The notes beneath the pieces are model-generated. The model searched no databases. It saw only the letters and a program-made list of their open reading frames with translations, and was not told the origin of the DNA. Position numbers and translations under genes: made by a program. Below, piece after piece: positions 8,800-16,344 of a stretch of 64,000 nt of DNA; the stretch's first letter is position 1, and each line of letters opens with the position of its first letter. The DNA lies in the NCBI GenBank assembly GCA_903851415.1, contig CAINOE010000086.1, positions 62,001-126,000 of the forward strand, given 5' to 3'. This DNA comes from an uncultured Rhodopila sp. Its GTDB lineage: Bacteria > Pseudomonadota > Alphaproteobacteria > Acetobacterales > Acetobacteraceae.

Positions 8800-10161
8800 A
8801 TGGACCGCCGCACGATGCCCGAGTTTCACCTGCACAACAGCCTGACCCGCCGCAAGGAGCGCTTCGAGCCGGCCGAACCGGGCAACGTGCGGATGTATGT
8901 GTGCGGGCCGACGGTCTATGACCTCGCGCATCTCGGCAACGCGCGGCCGGTGGTGGTGTTCGACGTCGTCGCGCGGCTGCTGCGGCGGCTGTACCCGGCG
9001 GTCACTTATGTCCGCAACATCACCGACGTGGACGACAAGATCAACGCGCGCGCCAAAGCGTCGGGCGAATCCATCGCCGCGGTCACCGCACGCACCGCCG
9101 CCGACTTCCATGCCGACATGGCGGCGCTGGGATCGCTGCCGCCGGACCGGGAGCCTCGGGCGACTGCGCATATCGCCGAGATGATCATGGTCGTCGAACG
9201 CCTGATCGCCTCCGGCCACGCCTATGAGGCGGAAGGGCATGTGCTGTTCTCGGTGGCGTCGGATCCGGACTACGGTGCGCTGTCGGGCCGCAGCCACGAT
9301 GAACTGATCGCGGGCGCCCGGGTGGAGGTCGCGCCGTACAAGCGGGACCCGGGGGATTTCGTGCTGTGGAAGCCGTCCCCGGACGACCTGCCCGGCTGGG
9401 ACAGCCCCTGGGGCCGCGGCCGGCCGGGGTGGCATATCGAGTGCTCCGCGATGTCGTGGAAGTATCTGGGCGAGACGTTCGACATCCACGGCGGCGGCAG
9501 CGACCTGATCTTCCCGCACCATGAAAACGAGCTGGCGCAGAGCCTGTGCGCGTTTCCCGGCAGCCGGTTCGCCCGCTACTGGATGCATAACGGCATGCTG
9601 CAGGTGAACGGCGAGAAGATGTCGAAAAGCCTCGGCAACTTCTTCACCGTCCGCGATGTGCTGGCGAAGGCGCCGGGCGAGGCGATCCGGCTGCTGCTGC
9701 TGCGCACCCATTACCGCTCGGTGCTGGATTTCAGCGACCAGGGGCTGGCCGAGGCGAAGCGCGACCTCGACCGGTTCTATCGCGCGCTGGAAGCGTTCCC
9801 CGGCGTCGTGGCGGGCGAGGTGCCAGATGCGGTGCTGGAGGCTCTGTGCGACGACCTGAACACACCGCTGGCTTTGACTGCGATGCACGGCTTGGCCGGG
9901 GCGGCTTTGGCCGGCGACGCGGAGGCCGCAGCGGGGCTGCGCGCGGCCGGGGACGTGCTGGGGCTGTTGCAGCAGGCGCCGGACGCCTGGTTCCGCGGCG
10001 GCACGGATGACGCGGCGGAGATCGAGGCGGCGATCGCCGATCGGCTGGCCGCGCGGAAGGCCAAGGATTTCGCGCGGGCGGATGCGATCCGGGCGGCGCT
10101 GGCGGCCCGCGGCATCCTGCTGGAGGACGGCCCCAAGGGCACGACCTGGCGGCGGGACTGA
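8800..10161 (+). CDS. cysS: Cysteinyl-tRNA synthetase
   Basis: 453 residues from ATG 8800 (ATG 8815 is an alternative, as the first codons are not conserved). Class I synthetase hallmarks: zinc-binding CGPTVYD, HIGH-type motif [13 protein letters not shown] with another zinc Cys, the zinc ligands of FPHHENE, and [10 protein letters not shown] as the KMSKS loop. The C-terminal helical anticodon domain is present, so the gene is full length. It loads tRNA-Cys in the cytoplasm. The stop overlaps the start of trmJ (TGATG), giving translational coupling of two tRNA functions. Confidence 0.96.
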   Translation: MDRRTMPEFHLHNSLTRRKERFEPAEPGNVRMYVCGPTVYDLAHLGNARPVVVFDVVARLLRRLYPAVTYVRNITDVDDKINARAKASGESIAAVTARTAADFHADMAALGSLPPDREPRATAHIAEMIMVVERLIASGHAYEAEGHVLFSVASDPDYGALSGRSHDELIAGARVEVAPYKRDPGDFVLWKPSPDDLPGWDSPWGRGRPGWHIECSAMSWKYLGETFDIHGGGSDLIFPHHENELAQSLCAFPGSRFARYWMHNGMLQVNGEKMSKSLGNFFTVRDVLAKAPGEAIRLLLLRTHYRSVLDFSDQGLAEAKRDLDRFYRALEAFPGVVAGEVPDAVLEALCDDLNTPLALTAMHGLAGAALAGDAEAAAGLRAAGDVLGLLQQAPDAWFRGGTDDAAEIEAAIADRLAARKAKDFARADAIRAALAARGILLEDGPKGTTWRRD

Positions 10162-10958
10162 TGACCGGGCGGGATGGCGGAGCCGATCTAAGGCCGCTCG
10201 GGAACAGCCCGGTGGTGGTGCTGGTGCGGCCTCAGTTGGCGGACAATGTCGGGGCCTGCGCGCGGGCGATGGCGAATGGCGGGCTGTTCCATATGCGGCT
10301 GGTGGCACCTCGGGATGGCTGGCCGCAGGAGATGGCGTGGCGTATGGCCTCCGGCGCGGATCGCATCCTGGACGCGGCGACGGTGCATGCGACGGTGGCC
10401 GAGGCGGTGGCGGACTTGCACCATGTGTTCGCGACGTGCCCCCGGCCGCGGCATATCGTCAAGCCGGTCCTGACGGCGCGGGGCGGGGCGGTGGAGCTGC
10501 GGGAGATTTGTGGCCGCGGGCTGCGGGCGGGCGTGCTGTTCGGGCCGGAGCGGGCCGGGCTGGACAATGACGACATGGCGGAGGCGGACGCTTTGATCCG
10601 GTTTCCGCTGAACCCCGGGTTCATGTCGCTGAACCTGGCGCAGGCGGTGATGGTGATGGCGTATGAGTGGTGGACGGCGGATGATGAAACGCCGCCCCGG
10701 ACGCTGATGACGAACGAGAGCCGGGTGGCGACGAAGGAGCGGTTGGGGAATTTTCTGGCGCATCTGGTGGATCAGCTCGATGCGTGCGGGTTTTTGCGCA
10801 ACCAGCCGAAGCGGCCGGGGATGGTGCGGAATTTGCAGCATTTGTTCCAGCGCGGGGAGGTGACGGAGCAGGAGCTGCGCACGCTGCACGGGGTGGTCAC
10901 GGAACTGGCGATCGGGCGGCGGCAGCGAGGGCGGTTGGAGACGGAGGGGGATGGGTGA
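10161..10958 (+). CDS. trmJ: tRNA (Cm32/Um32) methyltransferase, SPOUT family
   Basis: 265 residues. The SPOUT/TrmH trefoil-knot motifs are visible: an N-terminal VVVLVRPQLADNVGACARAM, then LFGPERAGLDNDD and IPLNP-like FPLNPGFMSLNLAQAVMVMAYE, which bind S-adenosylmethionine in the knot. A C-terminal helical extension (after about residue 175) is typical of TrmJ as opposed to TrmL. The predicted reaction is 2'-O-methylation of tRNA position 32. It overlaps the cysS stop by one base. Near the end the sequence is Arg/Gly rich and low in information. Confidence 0.9.
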   Translation: MTGRDGGADLRPLGNSPVVVLVRPQLADNVGACARAMANGGLFHMRLVAPRDGWPQEMAWRMASGADRILDAATVHATVAEAVADLHHVFATCPRPRHIVKPVLTARGGAVELREICGRGLRAGVLFGPERAGLDNDDMAEADALIRFPLNPGFMSLNLAQAVMVMAYEWWTADDETPPRTLMTNESRVATKERLGNFLAHLVDQLDACGFLRNQPKRPGMVRNLQHLFQRGEVTEQELRTLHGVVTELAIGRRQRGRLETEGDG

Positions 10959-11018
10959 TGATTGGGGAGGTTTGGGGCACGAGTGGGTCAGCCGGCGGCG
11001 TTGCTCCGTTGCCCTCGT

Positions 11019-11050
11019 GTCATGGCCGGACTTCGTCCGGCCATCCCGAC
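11019..11050. repeat. Dispersed palindromic repeat, single-hairpin copy
   Basis: One hairpin unit, GTCATGGCCGGACTTCGTCC followed by GGCCATCCCGAC, downstream of trmJ. The GGCCGGAC/GTCCGGCC arms form an 8-base-pair stem. It shares the GTCATGGCC...GGCCAT core with the other copies in this window and could act as the trmJ terminator. Confidence 0.7.
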
Positions 11051-11104
11051 TTGCGATATTTGATACGGTGAAGAGACATTCCGACCGAAAACCAAACGCG
11101 GGTT

Positions 11105-11539
11105 TCAGTCTCGCGGGGTAGCTTTTCCGTGCCCTTGTTTCCAAACCTCCACGAGCTTCGCCATGAGTTGGTTGAACAAACGCGGCGGCAGGAAGCCATA
11201 GGTGAAGCTGCCCGGCGCACCGGGAACGGGCCGTAGGTCGAAGCCGGGCCAGCCAAATTCGTTCACTTCGTCGAGGATGACCCACGACCGCTCCGCATCA
11301 AGCCCGAGATACCGCTTCACCGCCGCGGGCAACTCAAATGCCGCCGCCGGCTTCTCGGGCGGGCTGTGGGTCACAGGCACGACTCTGACGATTGCATTGC
11401 CGCCATCGGGACGCAGCACGGAAAACACGACGACGCACGGGCGGTTCTTTGCGCCCTCTTGCCGGCCGGCGCGATGTTCGTGATGCCAGAGATAGGAGTA
11501 GGACAGGACCAAGCCAATTTGCGGGTCAGGAATGGACAT
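11105..11539 (-). CDS. Putative PemK/MazF-like toxin of a type II toxin-antitoxin pair
   Basis: 144 residues. The N-terminal part (GLVLSYSYLWHHEHRAGRQEGAKNRPCVVV) resembles the start of the PemK/MazF/CcdB-like barrel, where a conserved Arg-Pro precedes a strand; the rest does not show a clear catalytic signature, so the family is suggested rather than proven. It follows, 63 bases downstream and on the same strand, a Phd/YefM antitoxin gene, which supports the toxin reading. If active it would be a sequence-specific endoribonuclease. The mixed order antitoxin first, toxin second is normal for such modules. Confidence 0.55.
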   Translation of the reverse strand: MSIPDPQIGLVLSYSYLWHHEHRAGRQEGAKNRPCVVVFSVLRPDGGNAIVRVVPVTHSPPEKPAAAFELPAAVKRYLGLDAERSWVILDEVNEFGWPGFDLRPVPGAPGSFTYGFLPPRLFNQLMAKLVEVWKQGHGKATPRD

Positions 11540-11602
11540 GCATCATCAGGAAACTGAGCAGAACGGTTAGGCGAATAGTGCCGGAGTCTGGCGGGGGAGG
11601 TC

Positions 11603-11872
11603 TTACGTCTCATCCAGCAGACTATCGAGGTGATCATGCTCAGGAGACATGCGACCCGCTGCCATCTGCTCGATTTCCTCTTTCGTCATGTCGGCTACCG
11701 CCCTGCTTCGCCGCCCGAACGCCTTGAGGCGCTGCAACTCCTCATACTCGACGGCGGACACGAAATAGCCGGTAGCCCGTCCATGGCTGGTCACGGCGAT
11801 CGGCTCCCGCTGGGCGATTTCGCGGTATTGGCCGAAGTTGCGGGTGAATTCAGTGGCCGGCACCTCACGCAT
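11603..11872 (-). CDS. Phd/YefM-family antitoxin
   Basis: 89 residues beginning MREVPATEFTRNFGQYREIAQREPIAVTSHGRATGYFVSAVEYEEL, a clear Phd/YefM fold (N-terminal DNA-binding dimer, C-terminal flexible toxin-neutralising tail). The ATG at 11872 is chosen because a strong ribosome site AAGGAGG precedes it by five bases; a longer form from 11923 would begin inside the -35 box. Downstream on the same strand is the PemK-like gene. Family members repress their own promoter, and the promoter here has a tandem repeat suitable for that. Confidence 0.85.
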   Translation of the reverse strand: MREVPATEFTRNFGQYREIAQREPIAVTSHGRATGYFVSAVEYEELQRLKAFGRRSRAVADMTKEEIEQMAAGRMSPEHDHLDSLLDET

Positions 11873-11894
11873 GACGTCCTCCTTAAATATGCAA

Positions 11895-11923
11895 ATTTTA
11901 CGCATTTTACGCCAGTCTGTCAA
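11895..11923 (-). promoter_or_regulatory. Promoter and tandem-repeat operator of the Phd/YefM module
   Basis: On the minus strand TTGACA (11918-11923) and TAAAAT (11895-11900) are exactly 17 bases apart, close to the sigma-70 consensus. A perfect 9-base tandem repeat, ATTTTACGC twice on the plus strand (11895-11912), covers the -10 box and most of the spacer, where a bound antitoxin would block RNA polymerase. Confidence 0.6.
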
Positions 11924-12073
11924 TGGGTAGGCCGTTCGGCCGCAGACAAGCGTTTTGGCCGTCCCGGTCCGGATCAGGCCTCGCCGTCCCTATTTCACGT
12001 AATCATATCGCTTATTCATATATGTGGATTCGGGTAGCATCAGTTTAGGAAACGGATTCGGAGTATCACACGC

Positions 12074-12220
12074 ATGAACTTCAGTGTCACAGGCCTCGAT
12101 AAACTCCAGCGCGACTTGGCAGATGCGCAGCGGGCATTCCGATCCCTCGAAGGTACGCGGCGAAGACTCGAAGTGAATCTAACAGCGGAAGGGTGTAATT
12201 CGACTAGCTCGGGAGGGTAG
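12074..12220 (+). pseudogene. N-terminal remnant of a small conserved protein (MNFSVTGLDKLQRDL...)
   Basis: Encodes 48 residues beginning MNFSVTGLDKLQRDLADAQR. The start resembles a family of roughly 100-residue proteins often found in accessory DNA that begin with a GLDKL..DL..A.RA helix and continue ...LDGT. After LEGT the frame becomes low-information and stops, consistent with truncation by frameshift. Family resemblance is from memory and not verified. Part of an AT-richer decaying stretch. Confidence 0.4.
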
Positions 12221-12222
12221 GT

Positions 12223-12315
12223 GTGAAACGGGACATGGATTTGGTTCGGGAGCAAAGTTTGACCTCTGATCCTTTCGACACAGCGCGATTCAAGGCTGAA
12301 AAAATGATAAGCTAG
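12223..12315 (+). pseudogene. Remnant with a DUF2513-like N-terminus
   Basis: A GTG-started 30-codon frame beginning MKRDMDLVRE, the characteristic opening of DUF2513 proteins of phages and islands, then diverging and stopping at 12313-12315. Its GTG follows the stop of the preceding fragment by two bases. Too short to be functional; probably the residue of an integrated accessory module. Confidence 0.35.
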
Positions 12316-12371
12316 CAAGGTCCCCGTTGGGTTTGACAACGAGGCAGCAAATCTATCTGACCTCGGTATCA

Positions 12372-12470
12372 ATGTTCTTCGCGATACTGCCCACCAGGGT
12401 ATTCATAGCGATATCAGGCGATGTCATACAGGTTGCGGTCATCATGGTTCCATTCGTGATAGCTTTATGA
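12372..12470 (+). CDS. Possible very small hydrophobic protein
   Basis: A 32-codon frame (MFFAILPTRVFIAISGDVIQ...) of strongly hydrophobic residues. Its TGA overlaps the ATG of the next frame (ATGA), which is the only hint that it is translated. No family recognised; could equally be chance in AT-richer DNA or a decayed 5' part of the next frame. Confidence 0.2.
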   Translation: MFFAILPTRVFIAISGDVIQVAVIMVPFVIAL

Positions 12471-12814
12471 CGGTAATGGTATCTATTGATATTACCTTTG
12501 GGCTTCCTATTCCTCCTGACGCGGTCGAGAAGATCGCAAAAAGACGAGAAAATTTCTCGAGTCGGCTCATTGATATATTGCGTATCAGCGTGGCTCTGAT
12601 AATGACGTCATCGGTCGCGAAATCGCTCACGGTGTGGTTCATTGATTGTGGTTGGTTGGCTTCGATTATCAACCATTTGTCCGCATTAACCGTGGGCGGG
12701 ATGCTCGCTGTCTTGTTGATCCGAATTGGGGATATTAGGGATATTTTCGGATACCTCCCTGTTGGAGCTGGAATTGCACAGCGTGTGCGGTCGCATGTGC
12801 AAAACAACAAATAG
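12467..12814 (+). CDS. Hypothetical membrane protein in AT-richer island DNA
   Basis: 115 residues with a charged N-terminal third (PPDAVEKIAKRRENFSSRLIDIL) and two likely membrane segments (about 40-60 and 70-88). Base composition is clearly less GC-rich than neighbouring genes, suggesting recent acquisition. An antisense frame of similar length (12442-12822) exists, but this strand gives the more protein-like mix of charged helix and hydrophobic segments. No family recognised. Confidence 0.35.
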   Translation: MTVMVSIDITFGLPIPPDAVEKIAKRRENFSSRLIDILRISVALIMTSSVAKSLTVWFIDCGWLASIINHLSALTVGGMLAVLLIRIGDIRDIFGYLPVGAGIAQRVRSHVQNNK

Positions 12815-12964
12815 TCGATCACATGGCCCGGTTACCACAACTCTGGTCGCGGTCGATCGCGCAAATGCTGCGCGCGCCGGAGAAGATCGCCCCCTCTGCG
12901 CTTACGTGGACCGCACCCGAAGATGAAAGAGCGCTGTTCTTTCACGGCCAAAGCCCGCCGTCAG

Positions 12965-13156
12965 CTAACCGCCGATATTCCCATGGGACCAAATCACAAG
13001 CCACAGTAGGACAAGGGCGAGAAACAGGTATCCAATGGCGGCGATCAGATAATCGCCTTGGCTCATTTTAGCCGGGGTAAGTTTCGGCCCCTTCCACTGC
13101 CACTTTGGCGTCCAGCCCCGTTCAGCGCTGATCCTGGCCCGTTCTTCGTCGGTCAT
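12965..13156 (-). CDS. Small membrane-anchored hypothetical protein
   Basis: 63 residues from ATG 13156, with AAGGGATG about seven bases upstream as a possible ribosome site. The N-terminal half is polar and charged (MTDEERARISAERGWTPKW), the C-terminal half has one strong membrane helix (about 37-56) ending SHGNIGG. The frame can be extended to 13255, but the upstream part is not protein-like. No family recognised. Confidence 0.5.
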   Translation of the reverse strand: MTDEERARISAERGWTPKWQWKGPKLTPAKMSQGDYLIAAIGYLFLALVLLWLVIWSHGNIGG

Positions 13157-13308
13157 GTTGGCACATCCCTTTTGATCAGTGCGAAACACGAGGGTTACGC
13201 CACTGAGTGAAGTGTGCCAAGGCGAATCGTCCTCCCACCGGGGGTCGTCTCCCATGGAGATTGGGACAGACGCGCGGAGGGCGGCCCATCCGCCATTGCG
13301 ACTATGCG

Positions 13309-13338
13309 TTTAAGATGCTGATATGCTATCAGTATAAG
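13309..13338 (+). promoter_or_regulatory. Promoter with operator palindrome before the RHH-PIN module
   Basis: TTTAAG (13309-13314) and TATAAG (13333-13338) are 18 bases apart. Exactly between them is CTGATA-TGC-TATCAG (13318-13332), a perfect inverted repeat with six-base arms, a good site for an autoregulating ribbon-helix-helix antitoxin whose start codon is at 13354. Confidence 0.5.
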
Positions 13339-13353
13339 TGTATAGAGAGCCGT

Positions 13354-13614
13354 ATGTCCGACGCCACCACCCGCTGGACCGTCTCAGTGTCCAAGGACAC
13401 CGACATCACTGTGCGCAGCTTCCTCGCCCGGCGCGGCATGAAGAAGGGCGACCTGTCGAAATTCATCGAAGACGCGGTGAAATGGCGGTTGCTCGACAGG
13501 ACGATCGCGGAGGCCCGCAGCAAATTCGCCGACATGCCGGCCGGCGAGCTGGAGGCGGTGATCGACGCAGCGGTGACCGCCGAGCGCCAGGAGCCATCCC
13601 CGCGGGCCGGCTGA
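13354..13614 (+). CDS. Ribbon-helix-helix antitoxin of an RHH-PIN module
   Basis: 86 residues from ATG 13354. The first half (RWTVSVSKDTDITVRSFLARRGMKKGDLSKFIEDAVKWRL) has the strand-helix-helix pattern of RHH DNA-binding antitoxins, with the alternating residues of the DNA-contacting strand; the C-terminal tail (DMPAGELEAVIDAAVTAER) would wrap the toxin. The toxin gene begins four bases after its stop, so the two are co-translated. Likely represses its own promoter through the palindrome upstream. Confidence 0.8.
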   Translation: MSDATTRWTVSVSKDTDITVRSFLARRGMKKGDLSKFIEDAVKWRLLDRTIAEARSKFADMPAGELEAVIDAAVTAERQEPSPRAG

Positions 13615-13618
13615 ACGA

Positions 13619-14038
13619 ATGCGGCTGGTCGTCGATACCAACGTCCTGATCAGTGCGTTGCTCGTCCAAAACTCGCTGCCGGCCCAGCTCATCACGCTGT
13701 GGCGGGAAGGCCGGTTCGATCTGCTGACCGCGGCCGAGCATCTTGACAGACTGAGGCGCGTCACCCGCTATCCCAAAATCCGCGAGCGTCTGACGCCCGC
13801 CCTCGCCGGTCGGCTGATCGACGAACTGCTCGATGTCGCCGTCCTGGTTCGGGATTTGCCCGAAGTAGTCCTCTGCGCCGATCCGAACGACAATTATCTG
13901 CTCGGCCTCGCGCAAGCCGGGGCGGCGGATTGGCTTGTCACAGGCGACAAACGCGACCTGCTGGGACTACAGGTGCATGGGCGTGCCCGCATCGTCACCG
14001 TCCGCATGTTTCTGTCCAGCATCGGGCGGCTGCCATGA
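13619..14038 (+). CDS. PIN-domain ribonuclease toxin
   Basis: 139 residues of the PIN fold (COG1569-like putative toxins). Acidic metal ligands are visible: Asp in the first strand (MRLVVDTNVLISALL), Glu in AAEHLDRL, Asp in VVLCADPNDNYLLGLA and the Asp of DWLVTGDKRDLLGL. Full length for the family, no break seen, so likely active as an RNase neutralised by the RHH protein upstream. Confidence 0.82.
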   Translation: MRLVVDTNVLISALLVQNSLPAQLITLWREGRFDLLTAAEHLDRLRRVTRYPKIRERLTPALAGRLIDELLDVAVLVRDLPEVVLCADPNDNYLLGLAQAGAADWLVTGDKRDLLGLQVHGRARIVTVRMFLSSIGRLP

Positions 14039-14116
14039 CCGCATCCACCAACCGGTGATGTTTATGGTGCGGCCTCGCTTAACAATGCCGGCGCATGCTG
14101 CCCATCGGCAGAGGAT

Positions 14117-14158
14117 TTACGCCTCATCCAGCAGGCTATTGGCCGGAACCTCACGCAT
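14117..14158 (-). pseudogene. Collapsed relic of a second Phd/YefM antitoxin gene
   Basis: On the minus strand a 13-codon frame reads MREVPANSLLDEA then TAA. Its first six residues equal the start of the antitoxin at 11603-11872 (MREVPA) and its last six match that protein's end (SLLDET). The gene has lost everything between in frame. The flanking DNA before the ATG also keeps traces of the same promoter/operator (a TTACGC...GCGC pattern and CTGTCA). This is best explained by an internal deletion in a former second copy. Confidence 0.7.
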
Positions 14159-14270
14159 GGCATTCTCCCTTAACGCGCGCTTACGCTTTTTGCGCGGGCC
14201 TGTCACATCCCTCGTTTCCCCTTGCCACTAAACCGCCGACTTATTACAGCGTGGCGCAGAGGAGCCCCTC

Positions 14271-14867
14271 ATGCCTGACCAGGTTGCCCACCGCCGCCTC
14301 CGCCGCCGCCGCCTCGTCCTGCCGCTGCTTTTGGCCATCGCCGCCAGCCCGGCCGCCATGGCGATGCAAAGCTGCAACGGCACTGTCGCAGCCACAGCGC
14401 TTCAGCCGATACCCGATCATCCAACGGTCGGCCTCGATGTCCGGGACGATTCCGCCGACACACAGAAGTTGGCACAACGCTTCAACGCCGGCCTCCGCCT
14501 CGCCGGGGTGGCTGTCGGGTCGAAGCCAAATGTAGTGCTGTATGTGACCGGTTCGACGCTTGACGACGGCTCTGGCCGTGGCGGGGGCAGTGCACGGACC
14601 TATTCAGACCTGTCAGTATTCAACAGCGGCAAAATGCCCAAACTGCCGCCGATGCCCAGCGAGCAGTCGCGCGGCGACCGGACACCGCCGTCGCTGCCGA
14701 TGCTGTCCATCAAAGCGCAGGCGACGGTTTCGGGCAGCGATCGGGTTGCCTGGGTCGCCTTGATTCAGTGTAAGCGAACCGGACACAATGACGGGCAGCT
14801 TGCAACGGAACTCGGCCAACTCGTTGGCGGTATCCTGGGCAAGCGCGTGGAAAACACCCGCCTGTAG
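14271..14867 (+). CDS. Secreted hypothetical protein
   Basis: 198 residues. An Arg-rich N-terminus and hydrophobic core ending AIAASPAAMAM form a Sec signal peptide, so the product is periplasmic or exported. The mature part has two Cys (one just after the signal, one near the C-terminus) that could form a disulfide, and a Gly/Ser/Pro-rich middle. No family recognised. A hairpin at 14893-14910 probably ends its transcript. Confidence 0.65.
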   Translation: MPDQVAHRRLRRRRLVLPLLLAIAASPAAMAMQSCNGTVAATALQPIPDHPTVGLDVRDDSADTQKLAQRFNAGLRLAGVAVGSKPNVVLYVTGSTLDDGSGRGGGSARTYSDLSVFNSGKMPKLPPMPSEQSRGDRTPPSLPMLSIKAQATVSGSDRVAWVALIQCKRTGHNDGQLATELGQLVGGILGKRVENTRL

Positions 14868-14892
14868 GGTCCGGACACGAAAACACTCTCTG

Positions 14893-14910
14893 CGTTCGGT
14901 TCGCCGAACG
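14893..14910 (+). terminator. Hairpin with TTCG loop after the secreted protein gene
   Basis: CGTTCGG-TTCG-CCGAACG, a seven-base-pair stem with a stable TTCG tetraloop, starts 26 bases after the stop codon. It has no following T-run, so it may be a weak intrinsic terminator or an mRNA-stabilising structure. Confidence 0.45.
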
Positions 14911-15060
14911 TAGCAGGACCGAGTATCCGTTTTCCGTCCGTCAAGAGACCGTCGTAAACCCGGGGGTACCATTCCTCTACCCGAAACGGTCGGCGAGCCC
15001 AACGCTCGGCGACGGCATGGCATGCGTTTTTCGCCGGGGGCCAACCGGTTGCGAATACGC

Positions 15061-15066
15061 TATAAT
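15061..15066 (+). promoter_or_regulatory. Candidate -10 box of the amide hydrolase gene
   Basis: A perfect TATAAT lies 38 bases before the ATG at 15104. The matching -35 region (about 15038-15043) is poor, so the promoter may be weak or activator-dependent. A GGAGAG ribosome site follows closer to the start. Confidence 0.4.
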
Positions 15067-15103
15067 CACGTTGTCCTGAACGCCCCAGCCCGGAGAGACA
15101 AGC

Positions 15104-16156
15104 ATGAAAAAGCAGATCATTTCTACCACGGTCGGCTTTGTCACCGCCGACGCGGCATGCCTCGGTTTCGTCGATGCAGCGAATTCATGCAGCCTCATCC
15201 TGTGGAACGACAACGGCCAGGCCGTTGTCGCCGTCAGGACCTGGGACCTCTACCGGGAGGATGAGGCACGCCTCGTCTACCTGCCGCGCGGCATCGCGCG
15301 GCGTGGCGTCACCGAGGCCAACGCGGCGCAGTGGAAGTCGAAATTCGCAAGCGCAGTGCTGACGGCCTTCGACGCCGGAGCGAGCGACGGCATGAACGAG
15401 GCAGGGCTCAGCGCGCACCTGCTGTATCTGCATGGCACCGAGCACGAGACCCCTAACACGCGCCCGGCCGTCTCGAACGTCCAGTGGGCGCAGTATGTCC
15501 TGGACAACTACGCCACGGTTGCGAATGCGCTGGACGGGCTCAACACCGTGCAAATCGTGTCGAGCAAGGCGGCCGGGCGCGAATGGCCACTGCACCTCGC
15601 CATCGAGGATGCCACGGGTGACAGCGCGGTCCTGGAATACGTCGGCGGCAAACTCGTCGTTCATCACGGCAAGGATGTCACCGTCATGACGAACGAACCG
15701 ACGATGGACGAGCAGCTCGCCAACCTGAAGCGCTACAAGCTGTTCGGCGGCGACCTATCGATGCCCGGCGACGTCGATCCGGCCAGCCGCTTCGTCCGCG
15801 CGAGCTCCTACCTCAAGACGCTGCCGAAGCCTGCAAACACCTATGAGGCGGTGAGCTATCTCGCCGGGGTTGCCCGCAACGTCGCCGTTCCATTCGGCGC
15901 TCACGACACCTCCGGCAGCGACTCCGTGGACACCTGGCCCACGCGGTGGGGCACGATCGTCGATCTCACCCACAAGGTCTTCTACGTGATACCCGCCAAG
16001 AGCCCGGCCGTGTTCTGGGTCGATTTCGCGGCGTTCAACCCGAAGTCGTCGAAAATCCTGGCCCTCGACCCCTACAACGTTCGCCTTAGCGGCAATGTGT
16101 CGAAGCAGTTGAAGAGCTTTGGCTCGGTGCAGAAGGCGTGGCCGCCCGCACCTTGA
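15104..16156 (+). CDS. Linear amide C-N hydrolase (choloylglycine hydrolase/penicillin V acylase family), exported
   Basis: 350 residues of the Ntn-hydrolase family. An N-terminal exported segment is followed by NSCSLILWNDNGQAVVAVRTWDLY: Cys29 would become the N-terminal nucleophile after processing, and the Arg and Asp of AVRTWDL are the usual catalytic partners. The segment VMTNEPTMDEQLANL contains the conserved Asn. Family members cleave amide bonds in bile salts, penicillin V or N-acyl-homoserine lactones; in soil and aquatic Gram-negatives the last is common, but the substrate here is not decided by sequence. Alone in its transcription unit. Confidence 0.85.
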   Translation: MKKQIISTTVGFVTADAACLGFVDAANSCSLILWNDNGQAVVAVRTWDLYREDEARLVYLPRGIARRGVTEANAAQWKSKFASAVLTAFDAGASDGMNEAGLSAHLLYLHGTEHETPNTRPAVSNVQWAQYVLDNYATVANALDGLNTVQIVSSKAAGREWPLHLAIEDATGDSAVLEYVGGKLVVHHGKDVTVMTNEPTMDEQLANLKRYKLFGGDLSMPGDVDPASRFVRASSYLKTLPKPANTYEAVSYLAGVARNVAVPFGAHDTSGSDSVDTWPTRWGTIVDLTHKVFYVIPAKSPAVFWVDFAAFNPKSSKILALDPYNVRLSGNVSKQLKSFGSVQKAWPPAP

Positions 16157-16173
16157 CGACACGGGAGCCGCGG

Positions 16174-16317
16174 TTATTTGGCCGCGATCGTACACTCGCC
16201 GTCCGGCATCTTACACCAGGTCAGGTCGCAGGCCCGCGATCCGGTCGGCGACATGACCGGCAAGGTATAGCGCAGCCTGTGGCACGGCCGGCCATCCTGC
16301 TGGCTTGACCCCACCAT
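16174..16317 (-). pseudogene. 3' fragment resembling a Cys-containing surface-antigen protein
   Basis: A 47-codon minus-strand frame (MVGSSQQDGRPCHRLRYTLPV...) with four Cys and the pattern DGRPC.....R.T...., as in the C-termini of 17-kDa-antigen/RT0821-type envelope proteins. No upstream start with coding character exists before the SMR gene, so either a tiny protein or, more likely, the end of a gene truncated at its 5' side. Family resemblance not checked by search. Confidence 0.35.
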
Positions 16318-16344
16318 CTGGATTGTCCCCCCCCGGCGATGTTC

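Noticed and set aside
12442-12822. 126-codon minus-strand frame
   Set aside because: Overlaps the plus-strand frame with membrane segments; less protein-like composition. Neither is proven.
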